Assembly: GCA_964434105.1 (NCBI GenBank)
Contig: CAYSTJ010000006.1
Span: 40,043 to 104,042 of the forward strand
DNA from: CAYNST01 sp964434105
GTDB taxonomy: Bacteria; Pseudomonadota; Gammaproteobacteria; Pseudomonadales; Cellvibrionaceae
Reading direction: 5' to 3'
DNA length: 64,000 nt
Positions 27,892 to 36,948 of this stretch are shown here, one piece after another. Under the pieces are notes generated by a model. It made no database searches and had not been told where the DNA came from. It saw only the letters and a list, made by a program, of their open reading frames with translations. Made by a program: the position numbers and the translations under genes. Numbering within the stretch: position 1 is the stretch's first letter; every line of letters starts with the position of its first letter.

Positions 27892-28905
27892 ATGGAAAAT
27901 CTTGTCTTACTGACAAAAGAAGCGTTAGAACTAATTCAGAAAACCCACCACCTTGCAGCGCTGGATCAGGTCCGGGTCGACTTTCTCGGAAAAAAGGGGA
28001 AGTTGACTGCGCTCCTGAAGAACCTGGGCGGTTTGGCCCCGGAAGACAGACCTGCGGCGGGTGCCAGGATTAACGAGGCGAAGGCTGAACTTCAGGAAGC
28101 TCTTAATAGCCGGAAGATGAGTCTGGAAAAGGAAAAAATACAGGAGCGTCTGGCTTCCGAAACGCTGGATGTGTCTCTGCCGGGCAGGCACGCGGAAGCA
28201 GGCGGCACACATCCCGTCACTCTCACGTTGCAGCGGATCGAAAACATTTTTACTGCCGCCGGATTTTCGGTCGAAGAGGGGCCGGAAATTGAAGATGATT
28301 TTCATAATTTTGAAGCACTGAATATTCCATCACATCACCCGGCACGGGCCATGCATGATACATTTTATATCGATGCGACGCACGTGTTGCGCACTCATAC
28401 ATCGCCCGTACAAATCCGTACAATGGAGAGAGTCAGGCCTCCCATCAGAATTATCTGTCCCGGGCGGGTATACCGGTGTGATTCTGATTTGACTCACACG
28501 CCTATGTTTCATCAGGTAGAGGGCCTGGTTGTTGACCGGGAAATCAGTTTTGCCCACCTGAAGGGCACAGTAGACCAGTTTCTGAAGGCCTTTTTCGAGG
28601 AAGATGTGGCTGTGCGTTTCCGGCCTTCCTACTTTCCGTTTACAGAACCATCAGCTGAATTTGACATTGAATGTACGCACTGTTCCGGTGTGGGGTGTCG
28701 AATTTGTAAACAGTCTGGCTGGCTGGAAGTCGGCGGGTGCGGTATGGTGCATCCAAGTGTGTTCTCGGCCACGGGTGTCTGCGCAGAAACCTACAGCGGA
28801 TTTGCTTTTGGCGTGGGTGTAGAGCGCCTGGCGATGCTTCGTTACGGTATAAACGATTTAAGATTATTTTTCGAAAATGATATTAACTTTCTACGACAGT
28901 TTTAA
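27892..28905 (+). CDS. pheS: Phenylalanyl-tRNA synthetase alpha subunit
   Basis: 337-residue catalytic subunit of the alpha2-beta2 enzyme. It has an N-terminal coiled coil (about 1-90), then the class II core with GFSVEEGPEIEDDFHNFEALN, HPARAMHDTFY and LLRTHTSPVQI-like motif 1-2 residues, FHQVEGLVVD, and GFAFGVGVERLAMLRYG as motif 3. ATG 27892 is chosen over a TTG three codons upstream. The gene is normally followed by pheT, but here a UDP-glucose dehydrogenase gene intervenes 12 bp after the stop. Confidence 0.97.
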   Translation: MENLVLLTKEALELIQKTHHLAALDQVRVDFLGKKGKLTALLKNLGGLAPEDRPAAGARINEAKAELQEALNSRKMSLEKEKIQERLASETLDVSLPGRHAEAGGTHPVTLTLQRIENIFTAAGFSVEEGPEIEDDFHNFEALNIPSHHPARAMHDTFYIDATHVLRTHTSPVQIRTMERVRPPIRIICPGRVYRCDSDLTHTPMFHQVEGLVVDREISFAHLKGTVDQFLKAFFEEDVAVRFRPSYFPFTEPSAEFDIECTHCSGVGCRICKQSGWLEVGGCGMVHPSVFSATGVCAETYSGFAFGVGVERLAMLRYGINDLRLFFENDINFLRQF

Positions 28906-28917
28906 AGGAATCAGAGC

Positions 28918-30267
28918 ATGAGAGTATCCATATTTGGTACCGGTTATGTTGGGTTGGTAACCGGCGCTTGTCTCGCACACTCAGGTCATAATGTTACCTG
29001 CGTCGATATCGATCAGGAAAAAGTCGCCCGTCTGTCCAAAGGTATTATCCCAATTTTTGAACCCGGGCTTGATGCAATTGTCATTGGCAGTGTGGAGCAG
29101 GGCCGACTGAGTTTTACCACCGATGCGAAGGAAGCCATTGACTTTGCAGAAATAATTTTTATCGCGGTGGGAACGCCGCCTGATGAAGATGGTGCTGCTG
29201 ATTTGAAGTACGTGCTACAGGTTGCGGAATCGGTTGGTGAACATATTCAGGACTATCGTCTTGTGATTAACAAGTCGACAGTTCCCGTCGGCAGCGCGGA
29301 TCGTGTAAAGAATAGAATCGCAGACGTTCTGAAAGCCCGCGGTGTCGAAATACCTTTCGACGTGGCCTCTAACCCCGAGTTTCTCAAGGAAGGCGCTGCG
29401 GTAAATGACTTCCTGAAACCAGACCGGATTGTCGTTGGCTGTGAGTCATCCCGTGTGGAAAAACTGATGCGGGAACTGTATGCGCCCTTTAACCGAAATC
29501 ACGACAAGCTGATGTTTATGGATGTAAGATCAGCCGAGCTCACCAAGTACGCTGCCAACGCCATGCTGGCGACCAAAATCAGTTTTATGAATGAACTGTC
29601 GCGCATTGCCGAGAAGCTGGGCGCCGATATTGAGCTGGTGCGAAAAGGCATAGGTTCGGATCCGCGCATAGGCTACCAGTTCATTTATCCCGGTATAGGT
29701 TACGGAGGGTCGTGCTTCCCGAAGGATGTAAAAGCGCTGATCAATACGGCAAACAGCATTGAGGAGCCCGCGCCCCTTTTAACGTCGGTCGAAGAGGTCA
29801 ATGATTCCCAGAAGCTGGTGCTCCTCAACAAACTGCAGGAATACTTTGGCAAGTCACTGCCGGGGAAAACCATTGCGCTATGGGGGTTGGCGTTCAAGCC
29901 CAACACTGACGACATGCGGGAAGCGCCCAGTCGTGTTCTGATGGAAGGCCTTTGGGATCTCGGGGCCAAAGTGAGAGCGTTCGATCCAGAAGCTATGGAA
30001 GAAACTCACCGTATTTATGGCAATCGCGATGACCTCGTACTGGTTGAAGAGGCCTACGCGGCACTGGAAGGGGCTGATGCCCTGGTTGTCTGTACCGAAT
30101 GGCAGGCGTTCCGCTCGCCCGACTGGCGCAGGATTGCGGAACTGCTCTCGCACAAAGTCGTTTTCGACGGGCGTAACCTGTACGAAGCGGCCTGGTTGAC
30201 CGAGCGTGGATTTGACTATTACAGCATCGGCCGGGTTCCGGCCAAATCCAAAAAAAACACGCAGTAA
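28918..30267 (+). CDS. ugd: UDP-glucose 6-dehydrogenase inserted between pheS and pheT
   Basis: 449-residue NAD-dependent enzyme that oxidises UDP-glucose to UDP-glucuronate, a precursor of exopolysaccharide and lipid A sugars. The N-terminal Rossmann motif is GTGYVGLVTGACLAHSGH, then VGTPP.EDG, STVPVGSADRV, SNPEFLKEGAA, and the catalytic cysteine C266 in GIGYGGSCFPKD. The C-terminal domain has ALWGLAFKPNTDDMREAPS. It follows pheS by only 12 bp with AAAGGA upstream, and pheT comes 112 bp later. It probably shares the pheS transcript, an unusual place for a sugar-nucleotide gene. Confidence 0.95.
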   Translation: MRVSIFGTGYVGLVTGACLAHSGHNVTCVDIDQEKVARLSKGIIPIFEPGLDAIVIGSVEQGRLSFTTDAKEAIDFAEIIFIAVGTPPDEDGAADLKYVLQVAESVGEHIQDYRLVINKSTVPVGSADRVKNRIADVLKARGVEIPFDVASNPEFLKEGAAVNDFLKPDRIVVGCESSRVEKLMRELYAPFNRNHDKLMFMDVRSAELTKYAANAMLATKISFMNELSRIAEKLGADIELVRKGIGSDPRIGYQFIYPGIGYGGSCFPKDVKALINTANSIEEPAPLLTSVEEVNDSQKLVLLNKLQEYFGKSLPGKTIALWGLAFKPNTDDMREAPSRVLMEGLWDLGAKVRAFDPEAMEETHRIYGNRDDLVLVEEAYAALEGADALVVCTEWQAFRSPDWRRIAELLSHKVVFDGRNLYEAAWLTERGFDYYSIGRVPAKSKKNTQ

Positions 30268-30379
30268 GCATCAGCTTGCTTTACAGTTGAAGTTTTCTTG
30301 AAGTTATACCGCCCCGTGGGTCCGACGGCATTGTCCGGCAGGCACCGCACGGGTTATCCGGTTTAGTGGAAGATATTCT

Positions 30380-32779
30380 ATGAGATTTAGTGAAGCCTGG
30401 TTGCGGGAACTGGTTGATCCTGCGTTGAGTTCGGAGGAGCTGGTCGCACAGTTGACGATGGCAGGCCTCGAAGTCGACGCGGTAGATCCAGTCGCGGCAT
30501 CGTTCACCGGGGTTGTCGTGGGCGAGATTATTGCCGTAGAGCCCCACCCGCAGGCTGACAAACTCCGCGTCTGCCAGGTCTCCTGTACGGACGATAACGA
30601 GGGCGTCACATACCAGGTTGTTTGTGGTGCGCCCAATGCCCGTACGGGCATAAAAGTACCTTTTGCCCGCGTCGGCAGTCAATTGCCGGGCGGTCTGAAG
30701 ATAAAGAAAGCGAAACTCAGAGGCGTCGAGTCTCACGGAATGTTGTGCGGGCAGACCGAGCTGCAGTTGGGTGACGATGACACGGGTCTTTGGGAGTTGC
30801 CGCAGCACGCGCCTGTCGGGACGGATCTTCGGGAGTATCTGAGTCTGAGCGATCGGATTATCGAGGTCGATCTGACACCCAATCGAAGTGACTGTTTGAG
30901 TATCGTCGGTTTGGCCCGGGAGGTCGCTGCGCTCAACGGAGTTCCGCATAGCGAACCGCCCACCGGTGTTGCGGAGGTGAAAAGTAAAGAATGTCGGGCG
31001 GTGTCTGTCGAAGCGCCGGCCGCGTGCCCGGTCTATGCCGGCCGGGTAATCAGCAATATAGATATCCAGGCGGACTCCCCCCTGTGGTTAACGGAAAAGC
31101 TGCGACGCAGTGGCATCAGGAGCATCGATCCGGTCGTCGATGTTACAAACTATGTATTACTGGAGTTAGGTCAGCCTCTGCATGCATTTGACCAGGAAAA
31201 GCTAAAGGGCACTATAGTGGTGCGCATGGCCGGAGCGGGTGAATCGGCCATGTTGCTGGATGGTCAGACAGTCCGTTTGCGGGAGGATACACTTGTCATT
31301 GCTGACGACACCGGCGTGCAGGCGGTGGCAGGCATTATGGGATGCTCAGCTACTGCTGTTTCAGGTACGACTCGAAGTATATTTCTGGAAAGCGCGTTCT
31401 TTAGCCCTTTGGCCCTGGCGGGCAGAGCACGGGCGTATGGGTTGCACACCGATTCTTCCCACCGATTCGAGCGTGGCGTCGATTACCAGCAGCAGATTCG
31501 AGCGCTTGAAAGGGCTACTGCACTGTTGCTGGATATTACGGGCGGCAAGGCGGGCCCGGTTATTCTGCGTCAGGATGCGGCACAGCTGCCGACCAGAGAC
31601 GGCATTCTATTGCGGAAGGCACGGGTCAATCGGTTATTGGGCAGGGATTTCAGCGCCACGGAAATCGAGAGCATCCTACAACGTCTCGGTCTTCAGTGTG
31701 AACAGAAAGGCGACGGGGTCTGGCTTTGCCTGCCGCCGGGTTACCGTTTTGATCTGACGCTGGAGGTTGATCTTGTTGAAGAAATCGCGCGCGTGTATGG
31801 TTATAACCATCTGCCTGCCGCCAGCTTTTCCATGGAGCCTTTGCTGCAGCCGCAGAGTGAGCGTAAACGCCGGCTGTCCGACCTGAAACAGCACCTTGTC
31901 AGCCGGCGGTATCAGGAGGTGATTACCTACAGTTTTATCGACCCTGCCCTACATGAAGTCATGTTTCCGGGGCAACCCGCCGTTGCGCTGCGTAACCCGA
32001 TCAGTGCCGATATGGCGCAAATGCGGACGTCGTTGCTTCCCGGGTTGATAAAAGCACTGAAGTCTAACCTGAATCGACAACAGAGCCGAATAAGGTTATT
32101 TGAGTCAGGCCAGCGGTTTTTATCGGATGATGGGCGCTGCGAGCATTTGCAACAGCAGCTGGCTATCGCCGGAATTATCTATGGGCCCGTCAACGATGCT
32201 GAATGGAACAGTCCGAAAAGGGATTCAGATTTTTTCGATCTGAAGGGCGATATTGAAAGTCTCCTGGCTTACTGTCGTTCCGGTAGGGCTGCGGAGTACC
32301 GTCCTTCTGACAGAATGGGCTGCTTCCATCCAGGCCAGGCTGCCGAGGTCTATATCAATGGCGAGGCAGTGGGTATCCTTGGTGCCTTGCATCCGGAGCT
32401 AACGGGTAATCTCGGTTTCAGCAAACCCGTTTATGCTTTTGAGCTTCTGGTAGAGCCGCTTTTACGGGCAGATCTACCGCGATTTACGACGATCTCACGA
32501 TTCCCGGAGGTAACCCGGGATCTTGCTATTGTTGCCCGGAGCGACGTCAGTTACAGTGAGCTGTCAGCCTGTATTCGGGCGCACGGTGGTCCCAGTCTGA
32601 AAGCGGTAAAGCTGTTTGACGTATACACTGGTGAGGGCATCACAGCGGGCGACAAAAGTTTGGCTTTTAATTTGATTTTTCAGGATGCATCACGCACTCT
32701 TAATGAGTCCGAAGTAAACAGTGCTATGTCAACCATAGTTCGGGGTTTGCAGGACCAACACAAAGCCACTTTGAGGTAA
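30380..32779 (+). CDS. pheT: Phenylalanyl-tRNA synthetase beta subunit
   Basis: 799-residue subunit. The N-terminal tRNA-binding OB fold has VEPHPQADKLRVCQV and VVCGAPNARTGIKVPFA. The B3/B4 editing region includes NRSDCLSIVGLAREVAAL, B5 has the VDLVEEIARVYGYNHLP segment, and a catalytic-like core and the C-terminal ferredoxin-fold anticodon domain (FPEVTRDLAIVARSDVSY) complete it. The length and order are normal. The stop is two bases from the ihfA start, so the two are likely coupled. Confidence 0.97.
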   Translation: MRFSEAWLRELVDPALSSEELVAQLTMAGLEVDAVDPVAASFTGVVVGEIIAVEPHPQADKLRVCQVSCTDDNEGVTYQVVCGAPNARTGIKVPFARVGSQLPGGLKIKKAKLRGVESHGMLCGQTELQLGDDDTGLWELPQHAPVGTDLREYLSLSDRIIEVDLTPNRSDCLSIVGLAREVAALNGVPHSEPPTGVAEVKSKECRAVSVEAPAACPVYAGRVISNIDIQADSPLWLTEKLRRSGIRSIDPVVDVTNYVLLELGQPLHAFDQEKLKGTIVVRMAGAGESAMLLDGQTVRLREDTLVIADDTGVQAVAGIMGCSATAVSGTTRSIFLESAFFSPLALAGRARAYGLHTDSSHRFERGVDYQQQIRALERATALLLDITGGKAGPVILRQDAAQLPTRDGILLRKARVNRLLGRDFSATEIESILQRLGLQCEQKGDGVWLCLPPGYRFDLTLEVDLVEEIARVYGYNHLPAASFSMEPLLQPQSERKRRLSDLKQHLVSRRYQEVITYSFIDPALHEVMFPGQPAVALRNPISADMAQMRTSLLPGLIKALKSNLNRQQSRIRLFESGQRFLSDDGRCEHLQQQLAIAGIIYGPVNDAEWNSPKRDSDFFDLKGDIESLLAYCRSGRAAEYRPSDRMGCFHPGQAAEVYINGEAVGILGALHPELTGNLGFSKPVYAFELLVEPLLRADLPRFTTISRFPEVTRDLAIVARSDVSYSELSACIRAHGGPSLKAVKLFDVYTGEGITAGDKSLAFNLIFQDASRTLNESEVNSAMSTIVRGLQDQHKATLR

Positions 32780-32781
32780 TC

Positions 32782-33090
32782 ATGTCAGATTCACTAACCA
32801 AAGCGGATCTCGCAGAAAAGCTATATGAAGAGTTGGGCTTCAACAAGCGCGAGGCAAAAGAGCTGGTGGAAGCCTTCTTCGGTGAGATCCGCCGCTCACT
32901 TGAAAGCAACGAACCAGTCAAACTCTCCGGTTTCGGTAACTTTGATCTGAGGGACAAGAAACAACGTCCGGGGCGCAATCCTAAAACCGGCGAGGAAATA
33001 CCTATTACTGCTCGTAGAGTGGTGACTTTTCGGCCGGGTCAAAAACTGAGGGCGAGAGTTGAAGCTTATGCTGGAACCAAGCCACAATAA
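32782..33090 (+). CDS. ihfA: Integration host factor alpha subunit
   Basis: 102-residue HU/IHF-family DNA-bending protein. LTKADLAEKLYEELGFNKREAK is the dimerisation part, and the beta-arm contains GRNPKTGEEIPITARRVVTF, with the proline that intercalates into DNA. It is the usual neighbour of pheT, two bases downstream. The stop overlaps the start of the MerR-type gene. Confidence 0.97.
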   Translation: MSDSLTKADLAEKLYEELGFNKREAKELVEAFFGEIRRSLESNEPVKLSGFGNFDLRDKKQRPGRNPKTGEEIPITARRVVTFRPGQKLRARVEAYAGTKPQ

Positions 33091-33433
33091 TGTCCTCCCC
33101 GAAATACCCGGCAAACGCTATTTTACAATAGGCGAAGTCAGCGACTTATGCGCAGTAAAGCCGCATGTCCTGCGCTATTGGGAACAGGAGTTTCCTCAGC
33201 TGAGTCCTGTAAAGCGGCGTGGAAACCGGCGTTATTATCAACGCCAGGATGTGTTGACCATACGGCAGATTCGATCGCTCTTATACGAACAGGGTTTTAC
33301 CATCGGTGGAGCACGTTTGCAGTTGGGTGCCGAGCCCGGCAGGGGTGCTACCGAACCCCGTGGGTTCGATCACGATCGCCTGCAGGATCTGATACGGGAG
33401 TTGGAGCAGTTGCTGGAAATTGTACAAAAATAG
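33068..33433 (+). CDS. MerR-family transcriptional regulator
   Basis: 121-residue regulator with an N-terminal winged helix (YFTIGEVSDLCAVKPHVLRYWEQEFPQL and RRYYQRQDVLTIRQIRSLLYEQGFTI) and a short helical C-terminal part without a cysteine-rich metal-binding loop. It is the protein conserved after ihfA in many gammaproteobacteria; its target is unknown. ATG 33068 lies within the ihfA end (23-bp overlap). A TTG at 33059 would add three codons. Confidence 0.85.
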   Translation: MLEPSHNNVLPEIPGKRYFTIGEVSDLCAVKPHVLRYWEQEFPQLSPVKRRGNRRYYQRQDVLTIRQIRSLLYEQGFTIGGARLQLGAEPGRGATEPRGFDHDRLQDLIRELEQLLEIVQK

Positions 33434-33484
33434 TTCGCTGTGTTTCCGGCGCATAATACGGGGCAGCGGCGCCAGGACAAAGTA

Positions 33485-34294
33485 ATGCCAGGTTTATCGA
33501 CATTAAAAAGTATCAAATCCGGTAATGTTTATGCGCTGGATCGTCCCACGCTGATTCTGGGTCGGGTGGAGTCGTGCGATATACAGATATCTACCGGACT
33601 GCTGTCGCGGGAACACGCCGTCATACTCGTTGCCGAAAGCCGGGTAGTTATCAAGGACTTGAATTCGACCAATGGCACTTTCGTCAACAGTATGCGGATA
33701 CACGCGCCGACCGATCTCCAGCATGGCGATGTTATTACAATGGGTGATGAAAAGCTGGTCTTTATTGCTCCCCATATGATCCAGGACGATTATTCCGATA
33801 CCCACGACATTGCAGAAGATCTCGCCTTCGAGTATCAGGATAACACTTCCAACAAAACCATGTTCAAGTCAACCTATTCTGTCGGTGGGCAATGGCCATT
33901 TGCCCCCGCACCGCCTCCCCGCACTACAGGTACCTTTCACCAGACGCTGGAAAGCAACCTGCGTTCACGCAATATTGATAAACGGAGAGTGCCCGCCGTA
34001 CTGGTGTTCAAATCGGGTAAAAACCGGGGGCGGATAATAGAGCTTAAGTTGCCTTTCGGTGTGGAAATGCAGTGGAGCATAGGTCGTAATTCGCTATCCG
34101 ATGTAGTGCTTGATGACCCAACGGTATCGAGTCGCCATGCCGTGATCCGCTGCATCAACGACGAATGGGAGCTGCTTGATAACCAGTCAACCAACGGTGT
34201 GAAGCTGAATGATAGAAAGGTATCGAATGCGATATGCAGGAACGCCGATGTGATTACAGTCGGCGCGGTAGAGTTCCTGTTTCGGTTGCTGTAA
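33485..34294 (+). CDS. Twin FHA-domain protein
   Basis: 269-residue soluble protein with two phosphothreonine-binding FHA modules. The first (about 20-95) has LILGRVESCDIQ, LLSREHAVI and DLNSTNGTFVNS. The second (about 190-265) has WSIGRNSLSDVVLDD, TVSSRHAVI and NQSTNGVKLND. Both keep the G-R...S-R-H..N-G residues needed for pThr binding. A proline-rich linker separates them. ATG 33485 has AGGAC upstream; an earlier ATG at 33440 has no conserved sequence. It is a second twin-FHA protein in this window, unlike the membrane-anchored one at 8507. Confidence 0.85.
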   Translation: MPGLSTLKSIKSGNVYALDRPTLILGRVESCDIQISTGLLSREHAVILVAESRVVIKDLNSTNGTFVNSMRIHAPTDLQHGDVITMGDEKLVFIAPHMIQDDYSDTHDIAEDLAFEYQDNTSNKTMFKSTYSVGGQWPFAPAPPPRTTGTFHQTLESNLRSRNIDKRRVPAVLVFKSGKNRGRIIELKLPFGVEMQWSIGRNSLSDVVLDDPTVSSRHAVIRCINDEWELLDNQSTNGVKLNDRKVSNAICRNADVITVGAVEFLFRLL

Positions 34295-34305
34295 TTACCG
34301 GGCAA

Positions 34306-34322
34306 ACTGCGCTGCGCGCAGT
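34306..34322. terminator. Hairpin between convergent FHA and phosphofructokinase genes
   Basis: ACTGCGC and GCGCAGT arms with a three-base loop form a compact GC-rich hairpin between the two convergent stops. No T-run follows on either strand, so termination is only a guess from position. Confidence 0.3.
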
Positions 34323-34374
34323 GAATCCCGATTGAGTCAAGCAACGGGGGTATTGTGGCACCAACCCACGCACA

Positions 34375-35481
34375 TTAGCACAGTTGAGCAACATCCCCCG
34401 GTTGATTCAGCACGCGTTGCTCAACCTCTTTGTTGCCAAAGCTGACTCCTGACATAATTGCGCTGATAAAGGTCATGTCGAGTTCAGTGACGTGCCGCGT
34501 CTGATCGGCGACATTAGCCAAAGAAACGCTGGTCAAAGAGTTGTTCTTGACTGTCACCATGCGATCAAACTCCTGACGAAGGAACATTTTGGCCGCGTAG
34601 CACCCCAGATCCGTGGCAAAGATCCGGTCAAAAGACGTGGGGGGGCCGCCACGCTGAGTGTGCCCCAGAACTGTCGTGCGAATTTCCATATCTATGCGTT
34701 TTTCAAGCTCCGCCTGTAAAACATGCCCGATACCGCCGAGCCTTACCGGATCCGGACTGTCTGCGACTATCTTGCTGACAGTGACTTGCCCCCTGAGTGG
34801 CATAGCGCCCTCCGCAACAACGACGACAGAATAGTGCGCGCTGCGGGCTCTTCGCTTGATAACTTCGGCAACATAGTCGATATCATAGGCATACTCCGGG
34901 ATCAAAATGACATCTGCGTCGCCGGCGACGCCGCCATGCAGCGCAATCCATCCGGCATAACGGCCCATGGTCTCCACGATCATCACCCGGCGGTGACTGC
35001 GACCAGTGGTATGAAGGCGATCGAGTGCTTCCGAAACAACGTTGACGGCAGTGTCAAATCCGAAAGTTCGGTCGGTTTGCATCAGATCGTTGTCGATAGT
35101 TTTGGGTATCCCGATAAACCGCATGCCAGTATTTGCCAGCCCGTGACACATCGACATGGTGCCATCACCGCCAATGGCGACGATGCAATCCAGTCGCAGG
35201 GCACGGTAGTACTCAACAACTTCGGCGGTAACATCTGCACCGTGATGACTGCGGGGCGACGCTTTATTGCTGGTACCGAGGAAGGTGCCGCCCTCCCGGA
35301 TCAGGCCCTCGAAATCTTCCAGTTTCAGCGGCCTTACACGCCGTTCGATCAGGCCGAGAAAGCCGTCTTCAATGCCTATAATTTCTGCCCCGTGATGAAT
35401 CATGAGCGGTTTGGCTACGCCACGGACAGCTGCGTTGAGGCTGGCGCAATCGCCGCCCCCGGTTAAAATGCCTATTCGCAT
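34375..35481 (-). CDS. 6-phosphofructokinase, probably ATP-dependent group III
   Basis: 368-residue PFK that phosphorylates fructose 6-phosphate in glycolysis. LTGGGDCASLNAAVRG is the nucleotide-binding start, GGDGT lies at 104-108, PKTIDND at 126-132 with K127, and MGRYAGWIAL and GHTQRGGPP are substrate motifs. In this family Gly after GGD indicates ATP use while Asp indicates pyrophosphate, and Lys in PKTIDND is shared with PPi enzymes. Gly plus Lys is the ATP-using group III pattern. The phosphoryl donor is inferred, not shown. It is a single gene convergent with the FHA gene. Confidence 0.9.
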   Translation of the reverse strand: MRIGILTGGGDCASLNAAVRGVAKPLMIHHGAEIIGIEDGFLGLIERRVRPLKLEDFEGLIREGGTFLGTSNKASPRSHHGADVTAEVVEYYRALRLDCIVAIGGDGTMSMCHGLANTGMRFIGIPKTIDNDLMQTDRTFGFDTAVNVVSEALDRLHTTGRSHRRVMIVETMGRYAGWIALHGGVAGDADVILIPEYAYDIDYVAEVIKRRARSAHYSVVVVAEGAMPLRGQVTVSKIVADSPDPVRLGGIGHVLQAELEKRIDMEIRTTVLGHTQRGGPPTSFDRIFATDLGCYAAKMFLRQEFDRMVTVKNNSLTSVSLANVADQTRHVTELDMTFISAIMSGVSFGNKEVEQRVLNQPGDVAQLC

Positions 35482-36031
35482 AATCGTTAGTCCAGACTAA
35501 TAGTTTGTTCACCCAGGCAGGTAAACTTGCTGGGCAAAATCTACTTACAGGTGGCAGCCCGGGATCACCGGAGAGCTGCTACGGGATACTGACTATGAAA
35601 GTTTGGAACGAATTTCCACCAGACTAAAGCGTTGAAAGCGTCTGAAGCCTCAGCCGTTGGCAGCCTTTTCATTCAGAATAATTGTGTCCATCCGGTCACT
35701 GATCGCGATCCGTCACGCCTCGATCTCGCTGCGCCGTTGGCGTGTTTTCATAGTAGCACACTCCCGTCGCGAATATTAAACCGGTTCTTTATGAGAATGA
35801 AGGTTCATCCTGGTCGTAAAGGCTTGCCCTGCCGGCAGGGCAAGCCTGCAGTCGCTACGCGCGAGTTATTATTGCATAATCGGCCTATGAGTGACGTATT
35901 GAGAAGGTTAAAGTTGTGGCCGGCGCAATAGAAAATCGTCTGCAATAATTAAGCGGCAGGCGTTCGGCTCCGGCTTTGCCTTAATCTCGACACAATCGTC
36001 TTTGCAATTAAACCGGGGAGGGCAGTGGCGC
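35482..36031. other. Gene-free region between phosphofructokinase and lipoprotein genes
   Basis: About 550 bp separating divergent genes. A 99-codon frame (35632-35931) is present but has no recognisable product or start context. The one clear structure is a perfect 26-base palindrome at 35821-35846. Promoters for the two flanking genes must lie here but were not resolved. Confidence 0.4.
35821..35846. repeat. Perfect 26-base palindrome
   Basis: GGCTTGCCCTGCC followed by its exact inverse complement, giving a self-complementary 26-mer with no loop. AAA precedes it on the plus strand (TTT follows on the minus strand). It could be a repetitive extragenic palindrome, a cruciform site or a weak terminator; the sequence does not decide. 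Confidence 0.7.
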
Positions 36032-36487
36032 GTGAAAAAATACTGGTTTTGGGCACCCTGTGTGACTAAGGCTCGCCTGTATGCGATTGTCGGCGGATTG
36101 GCGGTAGGTACGGTGCCGCTGTCCGCTTGCGAACAGGGTCGGGAGTCAGAACGTGACCCGGACGCCGAGGTGATCGTTGAAAGTGTAAAAGAGTCAGCCG
36201 CTCACTTTGTGGAAGGTTCTCGTTCGGCGGTGAACTCTGCGGCCGACGCTATAAAAACCATAGGCGGCCGATCAGAAGAGACGCTGGAGAAAGCCGGGGC
36301 GACCATAGCGGAGCATTCAGACGAAACAGTAAGTGCAGCCCGTGACCTGGCAGCTGAGTGGAAAGCGAAAGGTGGAGAAGTCGCCAGAAAGCTCGGTGAG
36401 CGGGCAAAAGATGCCTATAGTGGTGCCGAACACAAGATCGATGAATGGCTCAGTATAAAAGAGAGTGATGTGGAATCCGACAGGTAG
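36032..36487 (+). CDS. Predicted lipoprotein with charged helical repeats
   Basis: About 151 residues from GTG 36032, preceded by GGGGAGGG. The N-terminus is basic and then hydrophobic (LYAIVGGLAVGTVP), ending in the lipobox LSAC with C33 as the likely acylated residue. The rest is a long amphipathic, Ala/Glu/Lys-rich helix with repeated SAADAIK / SEETLEKAGATIAEHS / AARDLAAEWKAKG elements, resembling LEA-like or apolipoprotein-like helical repeats. No enzyme motif is seen. A periplasmic or outer-membrane stress-protective or structural role is only a guess. Confidence 0.65.
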   Translation: MKKYWFWAPCVTKARLYAIVGGLAVGTVPLSACEQGRESERDPDAEVIVESVKESAAHFVEGSRSAVNSAADAIKTIGGRSEETLEKAGATIAEHSDETVSAARDLAAEWKAKGGEVARKLGERAKDAYSGAEHKIDEWLSIKESDVESDR

Positions 36488-36624
36488 ATGTGCTGAGGGC
36501 AGTTGTGCTGCCAGTTCCATTGCCGGGGCGGTGGATCGAATGGCAGAACGAAAATTCCCCGGGTAAAGGTTTCAAATTCAGTCGGTCTGGCGATGATTTT
36601 GGCGACACATTCACGTTTTCCCAG

Positions 36625-36948
36625 TCAGCTGTGGTCTCCGACTTCGATGCGAACGAGAATCCCATCTTCAAAATAGAGCTTGCGTGGCATGGTGTTCCGG
36701 GAGCCGCGGTAAACCCACAGGTCGACATGAACCACCTCGGCGATAGAGGCTTCCTGGTGGTGGTTTTTAACGGTGCGGTAGATGTATCGTTCGCCAAGGG
36801 TATAGGTGGAGTCCGCAGCGCCACAAAGTTGTTCTACCCGGTCGAAATCATAGCCTTCGAGCACCAGTTGGGTCCCGCAGCGCATGGTCGCGAGCGCCCC
36901 AGGCGGCATGCATACCGCGAGGAGCAGGATGGCTTGCAGGATTTTCAT
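36625..36948 (-). CDS. Small exported DUF2845 protein
   Basis: 107-residue protein with a clean signal peptide (MKILQAILLLAVCMPPGALA) followed by TMRCGTQLVLEGYDFDRVEQLCGAAD and a C-terminal FEDGILVRIEVGD. The MRCG..L...G.....V...CG pattern with two cysteines is the DUF2845 family of small periplasmic proteins; function is unknown. The open frame extends to 37122, but only the 36948 start gives a signal peptide. It is convergent with the lipoprotein gene. Confidence 0.78.
   Translation of the reverse strand: MKILQAILLLAVCMPPGALATMRCGTQLVLEGYDFDRVEQLCGAADSTYTLGERYIYRTVKNHHQEASIAEVVHVDLWVYRGSRNTMPRKLYFEDGILVRIEVGDHS

Noticed and set aside
27729..27892. pheM-type leader peptide and attenuator for pheS
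   Set aside because: The hairpin is present but no short phenylalanine-rich frame precedes it.
35632..35931. 99-codon frame in the intergenic region
   Set aside because: It reads straight through the perfect palindrome and has no conserved sequence.
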